DNA of 6,265 nucleotides, from NCBI GenBank assembly GCA_031177845.1, contig JAPSGG010000099.1:1-6265 (forward strand), read 5' to 3'. The notes under the pieces were generated by a model that saw nothing but the letters and a program-made list of their open reading frames with translations, was not told where the DNA came from and did not search any database. This stretch comes from Chromatiales bacterium. GTDB lineage: Bacteria > Pseudomonadota > Gammaproteobacteria > JACCYU01. Shown here piece after piece: positions 1 through 5,605 of the stretch (the first letter of the stretch is position 1; every line of letters begins with the position of its first letter). Both the position numbers and the translations under genes were made by a program.

Positions 1-441
1 TTCGTCGAGCAACTCGAGCGCGACGAGCTTAAAGATCTCCGGATCGAAGGGCACCACATACCCAGTCTCCAGCGAAGGCGCGATCGCGCCACCCGCTCGC
101 ACAAGGCGTTCCAGCAGGTCTCGTAATGCTCCGGCGATAATCGATTGTCCCAGGCCATGATCGTTAGGCAGCAGATTGGTCACGCCGGCCCTCTCGAAGT
201 GGGGACGTTGCGTATGAAAGGACATCAATGGCATCACGAGCGCCGCCGTGGCATTGCCCCCGAGGAAGCCATAGCGCTCGGTCAGCACCACCCGCGCCCC
301 GGCCTTTGCGGCGCCAAGCGCAGCGCTCAGCCCGGCCGGGCCACCCCCGACTACCAGCACATCGGTGCTGGCAGCAAGCAGGGCACGGCGCGACGGCAAA
401 ATAATCGAATGCGCCTCCGCAGGCCGGGCGAGAACAGGCAT
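1..441 (-). CDS. FAD-dependent oxidoreductase, N-terminal part (runs off the window edge)
   Basis: The frame starts at ATG 441 and stays open for 147 codons to base 1, so the C-terminal part lies outside. A Rossmann dinucleotide-binding motif, GGGPAG, is at residues 32-37, preceded by the beta strand DVLVV. An acidic residue ending the second strand (VVLTE, Glu55) would bind the FAD ribose. The following FLGGNATAALVMPLMSFH stretch is typical of the FAD_oxidored family, whose members are usually about 400-500 residues. The first 25 residues precede the fold and show no clear signal peptide. The gene starts 8 bp after the stop of the pyruvyl transferase-like gene, so the two are probably co-transcribed; the start has only a weak purine stretch (AAAGACG) as ribosome-binding site. 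The substrate cannot be inferred. The FAD fold is secure; the exact subfamily is not. Confidence 0.88.
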   Translation of the reverse strand, partial: MPVLARPAEAHSIILPSRRALLAASTDVLVVGGGPAGLSAALGAAKAGARVVLTERYGFLGGNATAALVMPLMSFHTQRPHFERAGVTNLLPNDHGLGQSIIAGALRDLLERLVRAGGAIAPSLETGYVVPFDPEIFKLVALELLDE

Positions 442-449
442 GGGCGTCT

Positions 450-1604
450 TTATGCGCCGGCCGCTTGCGCCGGCGCCAGGGTGCGTGAGATCAAATCCGC
501 CAGTATCGTATTGGTCTGGCGGGCGCGCTCCTGAAGATCCGGAAGTCGGTGCTGGATGCGATCGCGGATAGCTTCCCGCCAGTCCCAAGAGCGGTCGATG
601 GTAGCAAGCAGGCGGCCCGTGTTAACGTCGCGCAGTGGGGGCATTTCGACCCCGAGATCCTGCAAGAGATCCGTGACCTTGGAGGCATACGGTAGCGCGA
701 CAAACGGCACGTTCTGTAGCGCTGAGAAAATAAGAAAGTGCAGGCGCATACCGATCGAAAACTCGAAATGGCCGATCAGGCCTAGGAGTTGCCGTGGCGT
801 ATATTCGCCCTTCAACACAGTGGCCCGCTGCGCGCATTGCATCTGGGCGATCACGGCATGACTATGCTGCATGTCCATGTGCTGCCTCTCCATCGGCACG
901 AATACCACGTCCGCATCGAGACGATCCACCACAAAGTCGGCGGCATTTGCTAATAGTCGGTGATAATGATTCACGTCAATGTCAGGTGCTGCGGGGCCCG
1001 GTTCTCGCACGGAGAAGCCGACGAGGCGCCGTTCGCCGTCGAGTCCTTCGCGCAAAAGCGTCTCGGGGGCGAGCGGCTCGGGTTTAAGCAACAGGGCGGG
1101 ATCGGCGGTGACCCGGATCTCTTGCTTGATGCCGACGTCCTCGAGGAGCTTCTTGCCTTGCCGATCTCGTACCGTCACGATGGCAGCCGCGCTCAGGGCC
1201 TTGCGCACTGTCTGTCTTACGCTTCGCTTCTGTAGCGGACCCGCGCTGATCGCGTATGCCATCACGGGTATACCGGCCTCGTGCGCCAGGAATACATCCC
1301 GGAGATATTCTTCGGCCTCGTCATCGTAGAGGATACCGCCACCTCCGAGTACGAACAGGTCGACGTTTTCGATCTCGGCGCGTGCCTCGGCCCGAGTCAA
1401 TTGCCGAATGGGTATCGCGCGTTCGACCTTGTGCCGCCGCTCTGTGTCCTGCGGATCTCGCGAAAATACAAGGATCTCGACGGGCAGCACGGCCCGCAAC
1501 TGCGTGATGATAGACTCGAGAATCGCCTCGTCGCCCAGATTCAGACCGCCATAGGAGCCTGAAATGCCTATACGATATTTGCGCTCTACCTTCCTGATCA
1601 TCAC
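450..1604 (-). CDS. Polysaccharide pyruvyl transferase family protein (CsaB-like)
   Basis: The product has about 383 residues, a normal length for the PF04230 family, which transfers pyruvate from phosphoenolpyruvate to sugars as ketals on cell-surface polymers. Family signatures are in order: an N-terminal glycine-rich loop (GSYGGLNLGDEA, about residues 15-26), LFVLGGGGILYDDE (about 82-95), a central TADPALLL segment, GFSVREPG (about 195-202), and the C-terminal SIGMRLHFLIFSAL followed by PYASKV (about 282-309). No signal peptide or membrane segment is visible, so a cytoplasmic enzyme acting on a lipid-linked or nucleotide-linked sugar is expected. The frame opens with GTG at 1604 directly followed by ATG at 1601. 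The purine run AGAGAAG lies immediately upstream and favours the ATG slightly, so the start is uncertain by one codon. It is first in a minus-strand pair with the FAD oxidoreductase. No glycosyltransferases are in view, so the acceptor polymer is unknown. Confidence 0.9.
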   Translation of the reverse strand: MMIRKVERKYRIGISGSYGGLNLGDEAILESIITQLRAVLPVEILVFSRDPQDTERRHKVERAIPIRQLTRAEARAEIENVDLFVLGGGGILYDDEAEEYLRDVFLAHEAGIPVMAYAISAGPLQKRSVRQTVRKALSAAAIVTVRDRQGKKLLEDVGIKQEIRVTADPALLLKPEPLAPETLLREGLDGERRLVGFSVREPGPAAPDIDVNHYHRLLANAADFVVDRLDADVVFVPMERQHMDMQHSHAVIAQMQCAQRATVLKGEYTPRQLLGLIGHFEFSIGMRLHFLIFSALQNVPFVALPYASKVTDLLQDLGVEMPPLRDVNTGRLLATIDRSWDWREAIRDRIQHRLPDLQERARQTNTILADLISRTLAPAQAAGA

Positions 1605-1662
1605 TTCTCTGCTCGCTTGCGACAGGAACGGTTCACCAATCGCCGATCAAACCGATATCGGA

Positions 1663-1693
1663 TCCGCAAGACTGCGGACGCCTGCGTGTCCGC
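1663..1693. promoter_or_regulatory. Two mutually exclusive small hairpins in the leader of the pyruvyl transferase gene
   Basis: TCCGCA (1663-1668) and TGCGGA (1673-1678) form a perfect 6-bp stem with a 4-base loop. The overlapping GCGGAC (1674-1679) can instead pair with GTCCGC (1688-1693) across an 8-base loop. The structures share bases and cannot coexist. They lie about 60-90 bp upstream of the start at 1604. No U-tract follows, so a role in attenuation is only a possibility. Confidence 0.3.
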
Positions 1694-1754
1694 GACGCGA
1701 GACAAGTTTCCTTTGCTAAACGATTCTGACCAATCCCACTGCGAAAAGCCGCCC

Positions 1755-1782
1755 TTGTCGTGACACGTGCGATCCACGACAA
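1755..1782. promoter_or_regulatory. 8-bp perfect inverted repeat, possible operator
   Basis: TTGTCGTG (1755-1762) and CACGACAA (1775-1782) are perfect inverted repeats separated by 12 bases, about 150 bp upstream of the pyruvyl transferase start. The half-site spacing of two turns would suit a dimeric regulator, and a stem-loop in RNA is also possible. The binding factor is unknown and no flanking T-run supports a terminator. Confidence 0.3.
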
Positions 1783-1848
1783 ACGATCAGCAAGAATTGA
1801 ACCGGAATTGCGTCGTTTCCTGGGTCCAGCGCGAGATCAGGATCTATT

Positions 1849-1871
1849 ACTACGTCAGTGAAGGACGTGGT
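1849..1871. repeat. Inverted repeat (8-bp stem, 7-base loop)
   Basis: ACTACGTC (1849-1856) pairs with GACGTGGT (1864-1871), with one G-T pair, across a 7-base loop. A second small inverted repeat, CTCGCG/CGCGAG, lies nearby at 1894-1912. No T-tract follows either one. They may be structural remnants or chance. Confidence 0.22.
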
Positions 1872-2151
1872 AGCGCCCTCTTGGCAATGCTAGCTCGCGT
1901 ACTGGTCGCGAGATCGCCTCCGCTCAGTTCGATTAACAAATCCGGCGGCCGTAATCCATTCACCGCGGCTGTAATAGGGTGTCTCCCCCTCCGCATCTAT
2001 ACGCGCAGACAGGCCGATGAGGAAGAAGTGAACCATCGACCCATACTCCAGCACCGTGTCCTGTTGACGCGGGAATGGGACACAGCGCGGTGAAGTGACA
2101 CTGCTGCCCGGCGTTTCCTTCTACAATGAAAGCGCTGAGCAAGTGAACCGG

Positions 2152-4107
2152 CTAGGATCGGCGTCGCCGCAAGACTAACCGCGCGAGCCACCAAAGCACG
2201 AACCATCCCGGTAGAGCGATAAGCGCTCCCGCGCCGAATGTGGTCGCGAGGCGTCTTTCCTCGGTCTTATAGATCCATCTTTGCAGCTTTTCTACAAATC
2301 CTCGTTCCGAGCCGCTCACCAGTAAGTGCGAAATGGCGTCGGCCGCCGCCTCACTCACGCCAAGATTGGGCATGGCCGAAAGCGGGCCGTCGAAGCGCGG
2401 TTCCAATATCTGATACTTAACCCACAGGCGCACGCGCTCGCGCCCTTCTGCGTTGACGATCTGGTCGCGCGCCTGTTTAAAACGATTGAACGGCGGTTCA
2501 TCGCGCGCGTCGAGGGCTTGCAGCGACTCTAGGTATTCCGGGGAACTGAGCCGCTCTTGAAGCCGCTCGACCATCGCGGAATCGCCAAGCATTGGGCCCT
2601 TCGTGCCCCCGAGCAGGTTCACGCCCGCAACCCGGTGACATCCGAAACAGCCCTCCTGATGCATCACCTCGATGATCTTCTTACGATCCGCGGTCGCGAT
2701 CTTGAACGCATATAGGTCCTCCATAGTAATGGAATGGGCATTTGGGGGATCGTATTGGATCTTCATCACGGCGCCCTGTCCATTTCGCACCGGCAGTATC
2801 GGCGCGAAATAAAGTCCGTCAGGGCCAAACGCCAGTCCCACGATGGGAGAGTCCACGCCGTCCTCGGTGGACCTCAGAAAGTAACTCGGGACGTCCACGA
2901 TGCGCCCTCTGTTGCCGCCATAGGGGATGCGCATGATGCCCGGAGTCGCTTCGCTCGATAGCGCCACGAAGAACTCATCACGGTACTCGGCAGGAAAAGC
3001 GGGCGCGGTAAGCTGGTAATGATCCATCTGCACCGGCCCGACGGCATTGAAGAAGACATAATCGGCGTTGGCCGCGATACTCCAGTCGCTTCCGCTCCAC
3101 AGATAATTCCTTCCCGGTCGCACCTGTAAAAAACGATCCACGTGCACGCCGTTCTCCGCGACCATCACTCGGCCATCCACGACCTCCAGGCCGAAGGGAT
3201 TGCGCATTCCATAGGCCCAGATGTAGTTGCGCGCTTTCAGGATGTCATCGTCCTCGTAAAACGGGTTGTCGGCCACGGGCTTGCCATCCAAGGTCATGCG
3301 GATCACCTTGCCCTGTAAGGTGTCGAGTTTCTGGCTGCCCAGGTGCGAGTTCCATCCATCGCCGATGCCCGCGTACAGCATGCCGTTGCTGATCTGGCAT
3401 TGACCGATCTGATGAGAAACGCCGGATTCGTAGGGCGCGAAGACCCCCGTGAAGGCCCATTGCGACTTAGGTTTCAGCGCAAACGTCCGGGGCGTGGTCT
3501 CGAAGCGTACGATGTTGTTGCGTATCGCCCCTTCATCCTGATAGGCGAACGTCACGAACACGTAGCCCCATGCGGGCTCGAGACAGATGCCGGCCAGCCC
3601 GAACTCTGCCAAGCTTGTGGGCGATTCCTTATCGAATTCCGTTTCCAGGAAACCCTCGGCAAAGGTGTATACCGTTCGGTCGTTGGTTACCACCTTCACC
3701 TTGCCCCGTAACTCCGTTACGAAATAGAGAGGATCTTTTGGGCCACTGCCGGGATTTGGAACGAAGGCGATTGCGGTGGGGTATTGATAACCCTCGGTGT
3801 CGATGCTGACGGAAAAGCCTTCCTGCACCGCCCACTTTTTTTGCCAGCCGGTGGCAGTATCTTCAGAGGCTAGCCTAGTATTGGCTTCTTCTAGGCCAAG
3901 CTCGGCCCGGATTGCTGGCGCCGCGGCAAGTAGCAACACTACGCCGGCGATCGGCAGTGGATGATTGCTGTTGGAGCGCGGTTTTCTTGTCGTCCTATTA
4001 TGAGGACGGGCAGAGCAGCCTTTCACCGGCCGTGAATATCTCGCACCTGCCGTAACAGAGGGTCGGGTAAGTAGAAAGCCCGTCAACTGAAGAATAAACG
4101 ATCGCAT
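2152..4107 (-). CDS. PQQ-type glucose/sorbosone dehydrogenase-like beta-propeller fused to cytochrome c, C-terminally membrane-anchored
   Basis: The product has 651 residues from ATG 4107. That start is chosen because the G-rich ribosome-binding site GGGGGGAGAA sits just upstream; an in-frame start at 4140 lacks one. Residues 95-450 match the soluble glucose dehydrogenase/aldose sugar dehydrogenase propeller: SHQIGQ with His232 at the position of the family's catalytic base, NGMLYAGIGDG (241-251), LQGKVIRMTLDGKPVADNPF (264-283), and IWAYGMRNPFGLEV (296-309) with Arg302-Asn303 where the family binds PQQ. A c-type heme site CFGCH (Cys487, Cys490, His491) follows, with Met579 in AMPNLG a plausible distal ligand. 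A hydrophobic helix (about 622-647) ends in RRRRS, a tail anchor. It is probably periplasmic, oxidising a sugar or alcohol and passing electrons through its own heme. Oddity: the best signal peptide (LPIAGVVLLLAAAPAIRA, about 51-68) follows an Arg-rich stretch deep in the N-terminus. The substrate is unknown. Confidence 0.88.
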   Translation of the reverse strand: MRSFILQLTGFLLTRPSVTAGARYSRPVKGCSARPHNRTTRKPRSNSNHPLPIAGVVLLLAAAPAIRAELGLEEANTRLASEDTATGWQKKWAVQEGFSVSIDTEGYQYPTAIAFVPNPGSGPKDPLYFVTELRGKVKVVTNDRTVYTFAEGFLETEFDKESPTSLAEFGLAGICLEPAWGYVFVTFAYQDEGAIRNNIVRFETTPRTFALKPKSQWAFTGVFAPYESGVSHQIGQCQISNGMLYAGIGDGWNSHLGSQKLDTLQGKVIRMTLDGKPVADNPFYEDDDILKARNYIWAYGMRNPFGLEVVDGRVMVAENGVHVDRFLQVRPGRNYLWSGSDWSIAANADYVFFNAVGPVQMDHYQLTAPAFPAEYRDEFFVALSSEATPGIMRIPYGGNRGRIVDVPSYFLRSTEDGVDSPIVGLAFGPDGLYFAPILPVRNGQGAVMKIQYDPPNAHSITMEDLYAFKIATADRKKIIEVMHQEGCFGCHRVAGVNLLGGTKGPMLGDSAMVERLQERLSSPEYLESLQALDARDEPPFNRFKQARDQIVNAEGRERVRLWVKYQILEPRFDGPLSAMPNLGVSEAAADAISHLLVSGSERGFVEKLQRWIYKTEERRLATTFGAGALIALPGWFVLWWLARLVLRRRRS

Positions 4108-4121
4108 GATTTCTCCCCCCC
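4108..4121 (-). promoter_or_regulatory. Ribosome-binding site with a seven-G run
   Basis: Directly upstream of ATG 4107 the minus strand reads GGGGGGGAGAAATC, with seven consecutive G (plus-strand C 4115-4121). The GGAG core at about 6-8 bases spacing is a strong Shine-Dalgarno match and fixes the start of the dehydrogenase. Homopolymeric G runs are prone to slippage; a change in length would alter upstream spacing more than the core. Confidence 0.6.
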
Positions 4122-4159
4122 TTGTCCCTTCCGGGAACACTCGGAAACGCCCATTGAAT

Positions 4160-4177
4160 TTGGCGTGCTACAGCCAA
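4160..4177. promoter_or_regulatory. Inverted repeat TTGGC-N8-GCCAA upstream of the dehydrogenase
   Basis: TTGGC (4160-4164) and GCCAA (4173-4177) are inverted repeats about 55-70 bp upstream of the dehydrogenase start and only 8 bp from the tRNA-Phe fragment. Position and symmetry suit an operator, but the arms are only five bases and no regulator gene is in view. Confidence 0.25.
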
Positions 4178-4184
4178 TTAGGTA

Positions 4185-4235
<51 letters not shown>

Positions 4236-4404
4236 GCTTGAACAGCGCTTTCCGGAAAGTTCCAGAATGTTCCTAAGCCTTGGGATTTATTTGATTTTCT
4301 GGCGTCTCGCACCGTGGGCCAGTGCCGCATAATTCTCGATTTCGCCTGGTTTTCTTGGCGCGTTTGTACAGGAATTGTAAAGAAAGTCAAGAGATGGCGA
4401 CATT

Positions 4405-4665
4405 GAGCCCCGCCAGCCGCCTTACATCCACATGCGCGACGGCTCACCCATGTGCTTTGCGGGCTTCTGGGAGATGCGGAAGGGCGAGGACGAGATCATC
4501 AAATCCTGCGCCATACTGACGTGCGGGCCCAATGACATGATGGCCCAGCTTCATAACCGCATGCCCGTGATCCTGGATCCGAAGCAGTTCGATTGGTGGA
4601 TGACGGGCAAGACGAAGAGCGCTGAAGCCAGCTTTCCGGAGGAGGGTCCGGTTGCACTCCGCACG
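4405..4665 (+). pseudogene. C-terminal fragment of an SRAP/YedK (HMCES)-type DNA-protein crosslink peptidase
   Basis: The plus frame reads RQPPYIHMRDGSPMCFAGFWE, then SCAILTCGPNDMMAQLHNRMPVILDPKQFDWW. This matches the middle-to-C-terminal part of the SRAP family, which shields abasic sites by a covalent link through Cys2. The fragment keeps the Glu of FAGFWE and the His of HNRMP, both active-site residues in YedK. The N-terminal half, with Cys2 and the conserved Asn, is gone: an in-frame stop sits at 4378-4380, and the upstream sequence is unrelated. Similarity fades after about 4640, where the expected C-terminal end does not follow clearly; a frameshift there is possible. The open frame continues to 4962, but that part is not SRAP-like. 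It is almost surely non-functional. Confidence 0.75.
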
Positions 4666-4679
4666 CACCCGAGAGCACC

Positions 4680-4710
4680 ACCGAGCGCCGGCGATTTGCC
4701 GGCGCTCGGT
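4680..4710. terminator. Perfect 13-bp GC-rich hairpin, terminator-like without a U-tract
   Basis: ACCGAGCGCCGGC (4680-4692) and its exact complement (4698-4710) enclose the 5-base loop GATTT. It lies just after the SRAP fragment on the plus strand, and 82 bp after the stop of the minus-strand remnant at 4792. No T-run follows on either side, so it is not a classical intrinsic terminator; a Rho-independent stop in a GC-rich genome, or a dispersed palindromic repeat, are the alternatives. Confidence 0.4.
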
Positions 4711-4791
4711 ACATCCCGAATCACTTCACGAAGTATGCGCAAAGCCGGACTGTGCGTCGGCGTGCTCCTTATCGCCGTCGTAGAGTGCCTG

Positions 4792-4998
4792 TTAGACCGT
4801 GCGGCCGGAGAAGTCGTCCTTTGCGAAGAAGCGATAGTTGCCGTTGTCGTCCGTCTTCACGAACTCCACGCGGCTCTTTTCGCCTTGCGTCACTTCCACT
4901 GCGATGACCGCTCCGTCAGACGAGACCACCGGCTCCGGTTCGAAACGGCGGACGAGCGGTAAGATCTCATGGATCTTCGACGGATATTGAAATCTAGC
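4792..4998 (-). pseudogene. C-terminal remnant of an unrecognised protein
   Basis: A minus-strand frame is open from 4998 (just below a TAG at 4999-5001) to TAA at 4792-4794, giving 68 codons. There is no ATG and no usable ribosome-binding site, so the start has been lost. The sequence looks like genuine coding DNA: many third-position G/C codons, and a soluble, charged product containing VRRFEPEPVVSSDGAVIAVE and NGNYRFFAKDDFSGRTV. I do not recognise the family. It sits upstream of, and divergent from, the first CsrA-like gene. It is probably a truncated passenger gene; a real short gene with a non-standard start is possible but less likely. Confidence 0.4.
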
Positions 4999-5016
4999 CT
5001 AAGAGCCCCATAGACG
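4987..5016 (+). promoter_or_regulatory. Weak candidate promoter for the first CsrA-like gene
   Basis: TTGAAA (4987-4992) is a good -35 match. A poor -10 candidate, ATAGAC (5010-5015), follows with a 17-base spacer, leaving about 30 bases of leader before ATG 5046. The -10 match is weak, so the call is tentative. Confidence 0.2.
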
Positions 5017-5045
5017 CAGTAGCTTAACAACCGAGGGCCACGTCA

Positions 5046-5228
5046 ATGCGTGTGCTTACACCTAGAGTTGGCGAGACTGTACGGATCGTGGATCAGCAAC
5101 ACAGCGTGGAGGTTAGAGTGCTGGGCACAAACGGGGACCTAGTAGCGCTGGGCTTCAATGCGCCTGAGGGTGTGGCCATTGTCCCTGAATCCACTCAGGA
5201 TGAGGCTATCAGTGATGAGGGCCTCTAA
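5046..5228 (+). CDS. Divergent CsrA-family protein 1 (carbon storage regulator-like)
   Basis: This 60-residue protein has the CsrA layout: MRVLTPRVGE at the start (CsrA MLILTRRVGE), then VRVLGTNGDLVALGFNAP (about 23-40) and EGVAIVPES. GAGGG lies 8 bases upstream of the ATG and supports the start. CsrA proteins are dimeric RNA-binding regulators that bind GGA motifs in mRNA leaders. In E. coli CsrA, Leu4, Arg6 and Arg44 contact RNA. Here Leu4 is kept, position 6 is Pro, and the residue aligned with Arg44 is Pro47. There is also a three-residue insertion (QQH region, about 17-20) between strands 1 and 2. RNA binding of the normal kind is thus doubtful; it may be altered, may act through heterodimers, or may be decaying. 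It lies in the att-flanked segment and converges on the small gene at 5254. Confidence 0.82.
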   Translation: MRVLTPRVGETVRIVDQQHSVEVRVLGTNGDLVALGFNAPEGVAIVPESTQDEAISDEGL

Positions 5229-5253
5229 AGGGTCCCGCTGGATGCCTACTGGA

Positions 5254-5478
5254 TCAATGTCGCACGCGCAAGCTCTGTTCAGCCTTGCGCAGAGCATTTA
5301 CATGCTCCCGAATGCGATCGACTATACGGTGTGATTGCTCCACCAGTCTTAGGTCGCGCTTGCCTTCGCGAAGCAGTGCCAGTAGGCGCCTTTGTATCCG
5401 TATGTACTCTTCACTGAGTGCCACATAGTCTTCATCGGACAGGCGTTGCTCGTTCACAGTATGCACAGCAGATGACAT
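5254..5478 (-). CDS. Small helical hypothetical protein between two CsrA-like genes
   Basis: The product has about 74 residues from ATG 5478; TTG at 5484 in the same frame is an alternative. GGAG sits immediately before the ATG, closer than usual, so the start is uncertain. The sequence is highly charged, with regularly spaced Leu/Ile/Val (for example YIRIQRRLLALLREGKRD and QSHRIVDRIREHVNALRKAE), which suggests two amphipathic helices or a short helical hairpin. There is no signal peptide, membrane helix or metal motif. I do not recognise a family. It is convergent with the first CsrA-like gene (25-bp gap) and divergent from the second. The location suggests, but does not show, a link to the CsrA-like proteins; FliW and FliT-like partners are only a loose analogy. 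Confidence 0.55.
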   Translation of the reverse strand: MSSAVHTVNEQRLSDEDYVALSEEYIRIQRRLLALLREGKRDLRLVEQSHRIVDRIREHVNALRKAEQSLRVRH

Positions 5479-5553
5479 CTCCAAATAGGCTTATGCAGGC
5501 AATTTGCGGGCCAGTAGATGTATCGTGCCCGGCGTGTTGGCTATTGAATTGTA

Positions 5554-5563
5554 GCTCGCGAGC
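5554..5563. promoter_or_regulatory. Perfect palindrome GCTCGCGAGC in the intergenic region before the second CsrA-like gene
   Basis: The 10-bp palindrome lies 43 bp upstream of GTG 5606. A loose -35-like TTGAAT (5544-5549) precedes it, and a weak -10-like TAAGTA (5566-5571) follows at a 16-base spacing, so the palindrome would fall in the spacer of a possible promoter. This suits an operator but could be chance. Confidence 0.25.
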
Positions 5564-5605
5564 CTTAAGTAAGGATTAGCTTCAACTACCACGAGGATGC
5601 TAGCC

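Larger units (their letters stand above)
1605..2151. other. Intergenic region, no convincing gene
   Basis: These 547 bp separate two minus-strand transcription units. No frame on either strand has a good start, ribosome-binding site and family-like sequence. The region carries several inverted repeats, listed separately. Two short plus-strand stretches look faintly protein-like: one around 1822-1910 (reading EIRIYYYVSEGRG) and one around 2085-2175 (reading GEVTLLPGVSFYNESAEQV and ending at a stop). They may be remnants of decayed genes but are too short to assign. The promoter for the pyruvyl transferase operon should lie here on the minus strand; I saw no strong -35/-10 pair. Confidence 0.5.

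Noticed and set aside
1767..2093. A plus-strand 108-codon open frame
   Set aside because: No good ribosome-binding site and most of the sequence is not protein-like; only a short internal stretch is kept as a possible relic.
3835..3843. A AAA AAG slippery heptamer in the dehydrogenase (minus strand), in the right frame for -1 frameshifting
   Set aside because: The main frame continues intact for 550 codons, and no stimulatory structure or sensible short product was seen; probably chance.
4432..4962. One 176-residue plus-strand protein
   Set aside because: Only the first third is SRAP-like. The rest crosses a perfect hairpin and is antisense to a more convincing minus-strand remnant.
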